64,000 nt of DNA from the NCBI GenBank assembly GCA_963777485.1, contig CAVZQP010000002.1:744001-808000 (forward strand), given 5' to 3'. The notes below the pieces were generated by a model. It did not search any database and had not been told where the DNA came from. It saw only the letters and a program-made list of their open reading frames with translations. This document shows, in pieces, positions 52,541-61,336 of this stretch. Both the position numbers and the translations under genes were made by a program. The DNA is from Bog-473 sp963777485. Lineage in GTDB: Bacteria; Actinomycetota; Acidimicrobiia; Acidimicrobiales; RAAP-2. Within the stretch, counting starts at the first letter, position 1. Every line of letters begins with the position of its first letter.

Positions 52541-54994
52541 ATGATCATGGCTCAGCAGCATCCAACGCGATGCCCTCAGCCGGTGTCGCGCGCCCCGTGG
52601 CCGCGCGCCACGGGCGTGTGTCTCGTCGCGGTCGGTCTAGCGGCTGGGCTGGTCGTCCTCTTGACCGGGTTTCCGGGGCAAAGCGGTATTGCCCGGGCCG
52701 ATTCGACCCCGAACAACAACAACAACCCCTACTTCACGATTACGGTGAGCCCGTCCGCCACCCAGAACCTGGCTGACGGGCAAGCCATCCCGTTCACCGT
52801 CACTCGCACTGCGCTCGGGACCAGTACCGGGTTGGAGATCGCAGCCGTCGGAACCGGCTGGTGCGCGTCGGACGTGCAGCTTCCAGTCACCGAAGATCCC
52901 GGCAACCAGAGCTTCAACTCCTTGACCACCGGTTTCCCGGTGGTCAACGCGACCACCCCGGGAACACCTCCCGCGGACTGTCTCGATTACGTCAACTCCG
53001 ATCTCAGCGCCATTGTGTCCAACGGCTCGGCGCTGCCCGCCATCGCCCCTCGGCCGAACACCAGCACCAATGTCGCCGGTACCCAGGGCGACTACCCCAC
53101 GGTGAGCGGCCAGGCCCTGGCCGAGCTGGGTCAGGGGGGGGAGCAACCCGTGCCATTCAACGGCATCTCGGTCAACTGCTTGCCGAGTCAGCCCTGCACC
53201 TTCGCGTTGGCGATCTGGACCGAGAACGTGCTGACTCCTGGACAGATCGCCGTCTATTTCGTCGGGGTTCCTGTCAGCTTTGTCGCCTCATCGGCGGGCC
53301 TGGCCTGCACCAGCCCCGCAGCGGGACAGATCAACAGCGAGAGCCCCGACCGTCTCGGTGAGACCATTACCCAACTGGGCATCGACGGCTGTCGGAGCGG
53401 CTATGCCGACAGCCAGGGACTCACGTTCAACCTCGGTACGGGCGCCAGCGACGACGAGGCATTGTGCGCGTTCGCGGACGGGAGCGTCGACCTTGCTTAC
53501 AGTGCGGTCGGCTACGGACAGCAGGGGTCGCCGTTCATGCCTGCGAACTGCGCGGGCGGTGCGGCACCGCAACGCTCGTATGTGGCGGTGCCGGTCGCAT
53601 TGAACGCGGTTGTGCTCGCACACACAGCCAACTCGGTCCAGCCGACTCCATACCGGAGCTTCGGGACGGCAGTGAGCGACTATCCCCAACTCGAGATCAC
53701 TGTCGCGCAGTTCGCCCAGCTTGTGAGCAACGGCGGCTTCGAGGACGTGTCGGGGAGCGGGCAAGTGACGAGTGACTCGGGGACGTGGCGGAGCCAGCTG
53801 GGCCAGGGGCTTCTGGCTCTGAACCCCTCGTTGTCGAGCGGGTCCCAAGCTTCCTGCTCGGCGTGTGCGGTTGTCGGTGCGGGGTCCGGCGTGGGAGTGG
53901 CCGCGACGTCGGGAACCGATGCCACGACCTATCTGGCCACGCGATTCCTCAACGCCGTGGCTCCCACCCAGCTGGTGAGCGCACCCGATGCCCAAGCCGC
54001 TTTCCCGTCCGAGCCACTGGGCACCGTTTCGAATTTTGGCGCGCCACCCCCGGCCTACGACGTCCAGACCTATACGGGCCGGTCAATCCTCGTTCACTAC
54101 ACGACGCCATTGTCCGGATCCGCATGGTGGGCTCTGACCGATTCCGCCACGGCCGCGGCGACCTGGGGTGGCCTCGACGACTTTGCGTTGCAGAGCTCCG
54201 ATTCGCTCTCGGCCGCTCCGGCAAATGCAACCTACGTCGCGCCGACCACGGCGTCCATGGAAGCGGCGGCGGCGAACATGACCGCGCAACCCGACGGCAC
54301 GCTGCTCCCAGACCCTCAGGGTGGCCAGGTCAGCGGCGTCGAGCCCTATCCGCTCACGTACATCGAGTACGCCATTGCCCCGGCCCAACCTCTCCTCAAC
54401 ACGGACTGTACGGCCAACACCGCGGCACAAACGGCGTTGCATGAGTGGCTGACCTTTCTGGTCGGCCAAGGCCAGCAGGATCTGCCGGCCGGCATGGCTC
54501 CGCTGCCGAGCTCCCTGACCGCACAGGCGCAGGCCGCCATCGGCAAGATCGGGACCTCGGCGCCTGCATGCGCTCCCGACACCGCGGTCCCAGGATCGAA
54601 CTCGACATCGACGTCGACCGCTGGCACGCCGTCGGGCGCCGGATCCTCGAACGCAACATCGCAGTTCGGGGGCATCACGCCTTACGAGTTTGCCAACTCC
54701 AACTTATTGAGCCTCGCCGAAGCGAAGTCCGCTTCCGGGTCGAAGGGCGGAAAGGGCGCCGATGCCGTCAGCGCGGCGCGAGCCGCCGCGCTGAGCCTCG
54801 CCGCGTTCGGAAGGTTCCCGCCGGAGAGTTGGGCCGTTCCGCTCCTCGGCATCTTGGTCCTGACTCTACTGGTGCCTGGTCTGGTGTTCTTGGCCTCCCG
54901 CCGATCGCGCGGCGCCCTCGGTGAGCTCCTGCCAGCGTCAGAAGCCTCGGAACCACAGGCGCAGTCCCCGGTGGACGGCGGTGCGGAGACATGA
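52541..54994 (+). CDS. Membrane-anchored binding-protein-like surface protein
   Basis: An 817-residue exported protein. Signal peptide (GVCLVAVGLAAGLVVLLTGFPG), a beta-rich N-terminal domain (about 45-270), then a PBP-like region with GTGASDDEALCAFADGSVDLAYSAVGYG (read in parts), where DLAYSAVGYG corresponds to the D-x-A-x-S strand of PstS, and many cysteines. A Ser/Thr/Gly linker (about 685-715) leads to a helix (about 766-786) and a 31-residue basic-then-acidic tail. The build parallels the PstS two genes upstream. ATG at 52541 has no strong ribosome-binding site; ATG at 52547 is an alternative. The stop overlaps the sortase-like gene by 4 bases. Confidence 0.8.
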   Translation: MIMAQQHPTRCPQPVSRAPWPRATGVCLVAVGLAAGLVVLLTGFPGQSGIARADSTPNNNNNPYFTITVSPSATQNLADGQAIPFTVTRTALGTSTGLEIAAVGTGWCASDVQLPVTEDPGNQSFNSLTTGFPVVNATTPGTPPADCLDYVNSDLSAIVSNGSALPAIAPRPNTSTNVAGTQGDYPTVSGQALAELGQGGEQPVPFNGISVNCLPSQPCTFALAIWTENVLTPGQIAVYFVGVPVSFVASSAGLACTSPAAGQINSESPDRLGETITQLGIDGCRSGYADSQGLTFNLGTGASDDEALCAFADGSVDLAYSAVGYGQQGSPFMPANCAGGAAPQRSYVAVPVALNAVVLAHTANSVQPTPYRSFGTAVSDYPQLEITVAQFAQLVSNGGFEDVSGSGQVTSDSGTWRSQLGQGLLALNPSLSSGSQASCSACAVVGAGSGVGVAATSGTDATTYLATRFLNAVAPTQLVSAPDAQAAFPSEPLGTVSNFGAPPPAYDVQTYTGRSILVHYTTPLSGSAWWALTDSATAAATWGGLDDFALQSSDSLSAAPANATYVAPTTASMEAAAANMTAQPDGTLLPDPQGGQVSGVEPYPLTYIEYAIAPAQPLLNTDCTANTAAQTALHEWLTFLVGQGQQDLPAGMAPLPSSLTAQAQAAIGKIGTSAPACAPDTAVPGSNSTSTSTAGTPSGAGSSNATSQFGGITPYEFANSNLLSLAEAKSASGSKGGKGADAVSAARAAALSLAAFGRFPPESWAVPLLGILVLTLLVPGLVFLASRRSRGALGELLPASEASEPQAQSPVDGGAET

Positions 54995-55965
54995 CGATGA
55001 CGCATGCACCAGTTCCGGAGGTGGATGACCGCCTCAAGACCCCAGACCCTCCGGAGGGCACTCCCTACACAACCGGCGATGCCGCGCAGGTAGAAGCAAC
55101 CCCGCGGCGGGAATTGAGCCGCGGCCGGATCATCCTTGGCGCAATTGTCGCGATCCTGGTCTTCCTCATCTCCGTCGGTGCGGTGATCTACGGGATCGGC
55201 TCACTCGTGCATGCACGCGACCAGCGGGCTCTGATGGCAACGGAGCGAACGGCCATAGCCAATGCGGCGATCCTGGACAAGGCGCTGGAGACGGTGAAAC
55301 TGCCGACCGAGCCACCGGCACCCGGCGCGCCCGTGGGCGCCCTGGCCATTCCGGCGCTCTCTTTGAACCAGGTCGTGGTGGAGGGCGCCGGCCCGAGTCA
55401 GACCGTCTCGGGTCCCGGCCACGTCCCCGGCACGCCCGGACTCGGACAACCGGGCAACGCCGGGATCGTCGGCCGCAATGCCGCCTACGGAGGGGTGTTC
55501 GGACGGCTTGGGCAGCTCAGGCCCGGCGACAGGGTCCTCACCGCCACAATCGAAGGGCAATCCATTTATGTCGTCCGGCGCGTCGTCACGATGACAATCG
55601 GATCGTTGGAGCCGTTCTACGGGACGACGCACAACAACCGTCTGACGCTGGTGACCTCGGCATCGGACGTCCCGTGGAACAGCGGTCAAGCCGTCGTCGT
55701 GACGGCCGTGCTGCGTGGCAAGCCGTATGCGGCGACGCCACAGGAAAGCCCTGACGCGGGCCAACTGGGCAACACAGGGGAGTCAGGCGCCTGGATCGAG
55801 CTTGTCCTGTACATGCTCGCCTTCGTCGCGGTCACCGTGGGCGCCATTTATCTCTATCGCCGCTGCACTATCCGATCTGCCTATCTGTTGAGCACAGCGC
55901 CACTCGTGGCGTTCACCGTCCTGGCGGCCGAGAGCATCAGCCGCTTGTTCCCTGCGTGGATGTGA
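54991..55965 (+). CDS. Sortase-like protein lacking catalytic residues (pseudo-sortase)
   Basis: A 324-residue membrane protein: one helix (about 46-68), a sortase fold (about 112-243), then two more helices (about 268-290 and 297-315). The fold shows VGALAIPALSLNQVVVEG, GPGHVPGTPGLGQPGNAGIV and FGRLGQLRPGDRV, typical of class D/E sortases. Yet the catalytic triad is gone: GRN at 161-163 replaces GHR (His to Arg162), LTLVTS at 218-223 replaces LTLTTC (Cys to Ser223), and Gln233 stands for the Arg. The motif LGNTG (259-263) before the second helix and RR resembles a sorting signal. Probably a structural or binding protein, not a transpeptidase. Confidence 0.82.
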   Translation: MTMTHAPVPEVDDRLKTPDPPEGTPYTTGDAAQVEATPRRELSRGRIILGAIVAILVFLISVGAVIYGIGSLVHARDQRALMATERTAIANAAILDKALETVKLPTEPPAPGAPVGALAIPALSLNQVVVEGAGPSQTVSGPGHVPGTPGLGQPGNAGIVGRNAAYGGVFGRLGQLRPGDRVLTATIEGQSIYVVRRVVTMTIGSLEPFYGTTHNNRLTLVTSASDVPWNSGQAVVVTAVLRGKPYAATPQESPDAGQLGNTGESGAWIELVLYMLAFVAVTVGAIYLYRRCTIRSAYLLSTAPLVAFTVLAAESISRLFPAWM

Positions 55966-55977
55966 TCCGCGTGCCCT

Positions 55978-56009
55978 TCATCGAATGCGAGAGAGGTCTC
56001 ATCGAATGC
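55978..56009 (+). repeat. 11-bp direct repeats upstream of the TIG-protein gene
   Basis: TCATCGAATGC occurs at 55978-55988 and 55999-56009, 21 bases (two helical turns) apart, in the 169-base gap after the sortase-like gene. It may be an operator or an internal promoter element; the gap otherwise shows only the AGGAGGA ribosome-binding site at 56124-56130. Confidence 0.5.
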
Positions 56010-56134
56010 CAAAACGCAATGCACAGTCCGGCTTTCCCCAGGAGCAGGCCTGCCGTATGGACCCCAGCATGAGGAGCAATGTCGAGTTGTACCCGTCGAA
56101 ACGATCGATGTATCCGAGCCAACAGGAGGAATCC

Positions 56135-59100
56135 GTGAGCCGAACCGACGAAGTTGCAACGAACGCGCCAGCGAAGCTCCGGCGCGCCCGGACAACGAAG
56201 AGGCGCGGATGGACAACCGGCCTGGCCGCACTCGCCAGCGCACTCGGTTTGGCGCTCGTGCCGGCGCTCGGCGCAACTCCGGCTGGGGCGACCGGACCCA
56301 CGCTGACGACTCTCACCGGTCACGGTGGGGCTACGGCTCCCGCCTTGGGCGTTCCGGTCGCCGAGGGATCGGCCCAGGTCAACCCCACTTACGTGGCCTA
56401 CAACTCGGCCAACGGCGACACGGCCATCGCCTCGACGAAGGCCGGCTCTGTCTATGTGTATCTGATCGCCGGAGCATCCGAGGCGAACGAGTACAACATC
56501 CAGACGGGGGTCAGTCCGGCCACCTTCGGATCCCTCACAGCCGGGAATGTGTACGTCATGGCGGGAACCGGGACGGCCGGGCTGATCGCCGAACCGGGCA
56601 ACAACCAGTTCGGTAACTCGACCTCGGCCGTTGCCACGCAGAACCCAATCGAGCCCACGTCGGTGGCCTTCGACCAGAACGGCAACGTCTTGATCGCTGG
56701 CGCATTCAACGGAGCATCGGCCATTCAGGTCGTAGCCAAGACCACCGGCACCTTCTACGGCGTGTCCATGACCGCCGGCGACCTCTACACCATCGGAGAC
56801 GTCGGCCTGTCGGGTGCGCCGTCGTCCGCCATCAACATGGGCAGTGTGGCCGGGGTGGCGAACGGCATGTCCGTTGATCCCACCGGCAACATTCTCGTGG
56901 GAGACGGTGACGGTGTGATCTTCGTCAACGAGCAGAGCTCGGGGAACCTCAGTCTCTACGGTCTGACGATCGGCCACCAGTCGGCCACGGTGATCGCTGG
57001 AACGGCCCAGGGCGGCACCGACTGCACTTCGGGCGCGGCAAACGACCCAGCAAATTCGCTCTACTTCCAGAGCGCGGCGCCCTTCGTCGACAGCTCCGAC
57101 AACGTCTACTTCAGCGACAACGAGAACGGCGGTGTCAATGGAGGTGGCTGTGCGTGGGTCGAGCCGGCCCAATCGGGCACCTTCGACGGCATGTCCGTCA
57201 CGGCGGGCAACGTCTACAAGCTCGCCGGCAACGGTGGCTCCACCGCCACGCCCGACGGCACGGCAGGGATCAACGCCAACGTGAACGGCACGAGCGAGAT
57301 GACTCTTGACGCCGCGGGCAACGTCGTCCTCGTCGTCCAGAGTGGTCCGAGCTTTGGGACCAGCCCGGCCGTCCAGGTTCTGGCTGAGTCCACTGGGACC
57401 TTCTACGGGACCTCCATGACCGCAGGGGACCTCTATACGGTTGCTGGTGGACCCTCGAACAAGCTGGCCACGCTGAGTGGCCCGACCTCGGTTCTCAACG
57501 CGGGGAGCGGAAACCTGCTCTTCACCGACGGCGCGCCCACGAGCGCGAACCTCGACGAGCTGTCGGGTGGTCCCACGGCCGCCGTTCCCACCGTGACCAA
57601 TGTCGCTCCGAGCACGGGCGCGGCCGGCGGTGGCACGAGCGTGACCATCACCGGCACAAACCTCACCGGAGCCACGGCCGTCAAGTTCGGCGCCAACGCA
57701 GCGACCGGAGTGATCGTCAACAGCGCCACCTCGATCACGGCCACCTCGCCGACGGGGACCGGGACGGTCGACGTCACGGTGACCACCCCGGGCGGCACCT
57801 CGGCCACCTCGGGCAATGACCAATTCACTTACGTCGCGGGCCCCACGGTGACCAATGTCGCCCCGGGTTCGGGACCAACTGCCGGTGGCACCAGCGTGAC
57901 GATCACCGGCACCGCCCTCACCGGGGCCACGGCGGTCCACTTCGGCGCCAATGCGGCGACCGGCGTGGTCGTCAACAGCGACACCTCGGTCTCAGCCACC
58001 TCTCCGGCGGGCAGCGCCGGGACGGTCGACGTCACGGTGACCACCCCGGTAGGGACCTCGCCCACGTCGGCCAACGACAAGTTCATCTACGCCGGCCCAC
58101 CGGTGGTAACGGGCGTCAATCCGAATGCCGGACCACTTGGGAGTGGCACCAGCGTGACGATCTCTGGCACCTCTTTCACCGGCGCCACGGCGGTCCACTT
58201 CGGCGCCAACGCGGCGACCGGCGTGGTCGTCAACAGCGCCACGTCGATCACGGCTACCGCTCCTTCGGGCAGCGCCGGGACGGTCGACGTCACGGTGACC
58301 ACCCCGGGAGGGACTTCGGCCACCTCGAGCAGCGACCACTTCACCTACGACGTCGTCCCGGCGATCGCTAGTGTCGCTCCGGGCTCGGGTCCGGCTGCTG
58401 GTGGCACGAGCGTGACGATCACCGGCAGCGCCTTCACCGGGGCCACGGCCGTCCACTTCGGCGCCAACGCGGCGACCGGCGTGGTCGTCAACAGCGCCAC
58501 GTCGATCACGGCTACCGCTCCTTCGGGCAGCGCCGGGACGGTCGACGTCACGGTGACCACCCCGGGTGGGACCTCGGCGACCTCGGCCAGCGACCACTTC
58601 ACGTACATTGCCGCTCCGGCGGTGGCCAGCGTCGCTCCGAGCGCGGGGCCGGCTGCCGGTGGCACGAGCGTGACGATCACCGGCACCGCCTTCACCGGGG
58701 CCACGGCGGTCCACTTCGGCGCCAACGCGGCGACCGGCGTTGTCGTCAACAGCGCCACCTCGATCACGGCCACGTCGCCTTCGGGGACCGGCACGGTCGA
58801 CGTCACTGTGACGACACCGGGCGGCACCTCAGCCACGTCGGGCGCTGATCAATTCATCTATGTGCCGCCACCGCCGGCGCCGCCGGCCGGTGCCACGCAA
58901 TCCAACGGGGCGTCCTCGGACAGCTCGACTGGAACCGCAACGGCCTCGCTGCCTGGAAACAGCATCTCGGCCAGCGGCACCGGTGTGGGAGCTGTCACCG
59001 TGTCCCAGTACGGCAGTGACCCGACAACGGGGGCCGTTTCCGGCGGCACCGGCGTCTTCTACGACGTGGAGGTCGCGCCCGGCACCACATGGACGACGCT

Positions 59101-60055
59101 CACCATCACGGTCTGCAGCCTGGGCTCAGGTGGGCAGTCGATCTCCTGGTGGAACGGTTCCGCTTGGCTGCCATTCTCCAACCAGTCGTTCAACTCGTCG
59201 ACCGGGTGCGTCACCGCCACCGTGAACGGCAGCACCTCGCCCACGCTGGCCCAGTTGACGGGGACGCCGATCGCTGCGACCGTGCCGTTGTCCGGTGGCT
59301 ACTGGTCGGTCGCTTCCGACGGTGGGATCTTCTCCTACGGTGATGCCCAGTTCTACGGCTCCACCGGGGCGATGCATCTCAACAAGCCGATCGTCGGCAT
59401 GGCGCCGACGCCCGACGGCAAGGGCTATTGGCTGGTTGCCTCCGACGGTGGCATCTTCTCCTACGGTGACGCCCAGTTCTACGGCTCTACCGGGGCGATG
59501 ACGCTGAACAAGCCGATCGTTGGCATGGCGCCGACCCCCAGCGGCAAGGGCTACTGGCTGGTGGCCTCCGACGGCGGCATCTTCTCCTACGGTGACGCCA
59601 CCTTCTTCGGCTCCACCGGGGCGATGAAGTTGAACAAGCCAGTCGTCGGCATGGCGTCGACCCACGACGGCAAGGGCTACTGGTTGGTGGCCTCCGACGG
59701 TGGGATCTTCAACTACGGCGATGCTGTCTTCGATGGCTCCACCGGGGCGATGACGCTCAACAAGCCGATCGTCGGCATGGCGCCGACCCTTGGCGGCAAC
59801 GGTTACTGGCTTGTGGCCTCCGACGGTGGCATCTTCAACTACGGCGACGCGCCCTTCGAGGGCTCGGCGGGCTCGGTGCATCTCAACAAGCCCATCGTGG
59901 GTATGTCGCCCACCGCGGACGGGAAGGGCTACTGGCTTGTCGCCTCCGACGGTGGCATCTTCAACTACGGCGATGCGGCCTTCGACGGATCGGCCGGGGG
60001 CACGCCCCTCAACCAGCCGATCGTCGGCATCGCGGAGCACCCAGAAGGGGGATGA
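56135..60055 (+). CDS. Secreted propeller / TIG / GYWLVASDGG-repeat surface protein
   Basis: A 1306-residue exported protein. Signal peptide (LAALASALGLALVPALGATPAGA), an NHL-like propeller region (about 55-480; TFYGVSMTAGDLYTI links shared with the giant protein at 14383), five IPT/TIG Ig-like domains (about 484-910, pattern P-x-A-GGTSVTITGT...FGANAATGV), a linker domain with WWNGSAWLPFS, and six 42-residue repeats beginning GYWLVASDGGIF at the C-terminus. These repeats are widespread on actinobacterial exoproteins. GTG at 56135 is set by AGGAGGA; the frame opens earlier but the intervening part lacks coding character. It is coupled by ATGA to the next gene. Confidence 0.88.
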   Translation: MSRTDEVATNAPAKLRRARTTKRRGWTTGLAALASALGLALVPALGATPAGATGPTLTTLTGHGGATAPALGVPVAEGSAQVNPTYVAYNSANGDTAIASTKAGSVYVYLIAGASEANEYNIQTGVSPATFGSLTAGNVYVMAGTGTAGLIAEPGNNQFGNSTSAVATQNPIEPTSVAFDQNGNVLIAGAFNGASAIQVVAKTTGTFYGVSMTAGDLYTIGDVGLSGAPSSAINMGSVAGVANGMSVDPTGNILVGDGDGVIFVNEQSSGNLSLYGLTIGHQSATVIAGTAQGGTDCTSGAANDPANSLYFQSAAPFVDSSDNVYFSDNENGGVNGGGCAWVEPAQSGTFDGMSVTAGNVYKLAGNGGSTATPDGTAGINANVNGTSEMTLDAAGNVVLVVQSGPSFGTSPAVQVLAESTGTFYGTSMTAGDLYTVAGGPSNKLATLSGPTSVLNAGSGNLLFTDGAPTSANLDELSGGPTAAVPTVTNVAPSTGAAGGGTSVTITGTNLTGATAVKFGANAATGVIVNSATSITATSPTGTGTVDVTVTTPGGTSATSGNDQFTYVAGPTVTNVAPGSGPTAGGTSVTITGTALTGATAVHFGANAATGVVVNSDTSVSATSPAGSAGTVDVTVTTPVGTSPTSANDKFIYAGPPVVTGVNPNAGPLGSGTSVTISGTSFTGATAVHFGANAATGVVVNSATSITATAPSGSAGTVDVTVTTPGGTSATSSSDHFTYDVVPAIASVAPGSGPAAGGTSVTITGSAFTGATAVHFGANAATGVVVNSATSITATAPSGSAGTVDVTVTTPGGTSATSASDHFTYIAAPAVASVAPSAGPAAGGTSVTITGTAFTGATAVHFGANAATGVVVNSATSITATSPSGTGTVDVTVTTPGGTSATSGADQFIYVPPPPAPPAGATQSNGASSDSSTGTATASLPGNSISASGTGVGAVTVSQYGSDPTTGAVSGGTGVFYDVEVAPGTTWTTLTITVCSLGSGGQSISWWNGSAWLPFSNQSFNSSTGCVTATVNGSTSPTLAQLTGTPIAATVPLSGGYWSVASDGGIFSYGDAQFYGSTGAMHLNKPIVGMAPTPDGKGYWLVASDGGIFSYGDAQFYGSTGAMTLNKPIVGMAPTPSGKGYWLVASDGGIFSYGDATFFGSTGAMKLNKPVVGMASTHDGKGYWLVASDGGIFNYGDAVFDGSTGAMTLNKPIVGMAPTLGGNGYWLVASDGGIFNYGDAPFEGSAGSVHLNKPIVGMSPTADGKGYWLVASDGGIFNYGDAAFDGSAGGTPLNQPIVGIAEHPEGG
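57584..58866 (+). repeat. Five IPT/TIG domain repeats
   Basis: Five units of about 250-258 bases encoding TIG Ig-like domains. Copies 3-5 are nearly identical over the ACGGTCGACGTCACGGTGAC and GGCGCCAACGCGGCGACCGG stretches, while copies 1-2 differ more, showing stepwise duplication inside the gene. Confidence 0.88.
59297..60052 (+). repeat. Six 126-bp GYWLVASDGG repeats
   Basis: Six in-frame units of exactly 126 bases (42 residues) starting GYW(L/S)VASDGGIF and containing YGDA-x-F-x-GS and LN-x-P-(I/V)-VGM. Divergence between units is moderate, in contrast to the identical FN3 array of the giant protein. Confidence 0.92.
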
Positions 60056-60729
60056 ACCTGCTTCACACCAAGGCCACGCCGACGGCAAGGGAGCGTTCCT
60101 CGGGCCGCCGGGTGATCGCGATGAGCATCATGTGTGCGGTCGTGCCGACGGTCTCGGCCATTTGGCTGGGACCGTCGGTCGCCGCGACCACGACCTTGGG
60201 TCCGCTGAAGTCGGTGGCGTGCACACCAATGGCATCGGACCCATCGATCGAGGCGCCGCTGTACGCCCAACAGAAAGGAGCCAGCGCCAAGTCGGATGGT
60301 TGGTGGTGTCAGCTTCCTCACGCGACACAGGTGCCCGGAGGACTGGTCCCTCTGCGACGGAATTCAGCACCGCTGCCCAACAACTACGACCTCGATCAGA
60401 CCGTGTACTCATTGGCGGGGACGGCGAAGGACACCTCCATCACCACACATGGGCCACCCGCCCTGATCGTCGAGGTCAAGGTCAACAGCGCCGTCGCACC
60501 GGGCGCAACGGCTCGCGTCCCGCAATTTTCCAGCGCGCACAAGGTCGTCCTGAAGAAGGGCGTCACAGCGAATGTGCTGACGGACTCAGGCCAGACCGAT
60601 GTGAGCTGGGCGTTCCCGACGTCGGGCGTGCCGAAATACTTGAATGCCGTCTCCTCCGTCACGGTCGCAGGCTTCGGAGTGCCAGCCTCGGTGGTCATCG
60701 CCGTGGCGAAGCACGTCGTACCCCTCTGA
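60052..60729 (+). CDS. Secreted hypothetical protein
   Basis: A 225-residue protein with an N-terminal hydrophobic segment (VIAMSIMCAVVPTVSAIWLG, about 21-40) and a beta-rich mature part with two cysteines (SVACTPM and WWCQLP). No family is recognised. The ATG overlaps the stop of the TIG protein by 4 bases, so it is made with it. The C-terminus ends in a hydrophobic stretch (ASVVIAVAKHVVPL) too short for a clear anchor. A role as a partner of the surface protein is inference from coupling. Confidence 0.72.
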   Translation: MNLLHTKATPTARERSSGRRVIAMSIMCAVVPTVSAIWLGPSVAATTTLGPLKSVACTPMASDPSIEAPLYAQQKGASAKSDGWWCQLPHATQVPGGLVPLRRNSAPLPNNYDLDQTVYSLAGTAKDTSITTHGPPALIVEVKVNSAVAPGATARVPQFSSAHKVVLKKGVTANVLTDSGQTDVSWAFPTSGVPKYLNAVSSVTVAGFGVPASVVIAVAKHVVPL

Positions 60730-61277
60730 TGGCCGACCGAAGCCCCGTTCGTTTCCGGCGGCATTGGGACCTGATCGTTGCGGGGGCCGGGATCGGCTTC
60801 GGGCTTGCAGTGTTCGTCGGAACCCCTCCCGCCGGGGCATCGACGACCGCAGCGACATCGAGCCAGCCCACTGTCAATGTTGCGTCCGCCGCCTCGAGCG
60901 CCACGCTCACCCTCGACCAGTGGAAGCAGCGATACGAGCACGACGTCGGGATCCTGGCCGACGATGTGCTCGTCGTGGTCGACGACGGGAAACGGGCGCA
61001 GAGCCACGAGACGACGGCCAAGGTCAAGACCACCGTGAGCGACTGCCGCACCTGGGCCTCCGACGCCGGGCAGGCGCGCACGGCCGCTCCCCCGATACCG
61101 ATGGCCGGCGCCCAACGCGCCTGGACGAGCATGATCGGGGCGTCTGCTCACGCCGCGTCGGACTGCCTCGCCTCGCTCCAGCATGGTTCGCGGCGCAGTG
61201 CCAAGGACTTCCAGAGGCAACTGAAGATCGTGGAACAGGACGAGGTGACCCTCACCCACGACCTCAACGGCTCGTAG
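60729..61277 (+). CDS. Secreted hypothetical helical protein
   Basis: A 182-residue protein: a signal peptide or anchor (LIVAGAGIGFGLAVFVGTPPAGA), a Ser/Thr/Ala linker, then a largely helical domain with two cysteines (VSDCRTW and ASDCLASL). No family is recognised. The ATG at 60729 shares one base with the stop of the previous gene (TGATG), so it closes the run of coupled exported genes. PurN begins 59 bases downstream with a different theme. Confidence 0.72.
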   Translation: MADRSPVRFRRHWDLIVAGAGIGFGLAVFVGTPPAGASTTAATSSQPTVNVASAASSATLTLDQWKQRYEHDVGILADDVLVVVDDGKRAQSHETTAKVKTTVSDCRTWASDAGQARTAAPPIPMAGAQRAWTSMIGASAHAASDCLASLQHGSRRSAKDFQRQLKIVEQDEVTLTHDLNGS

Positions 61278-61336
61278 CGCCACCAGGGAATTCCCGGCGC
61301 CATAGCGACAGGTCGAGCCCCACTAGATTGGCCGTC

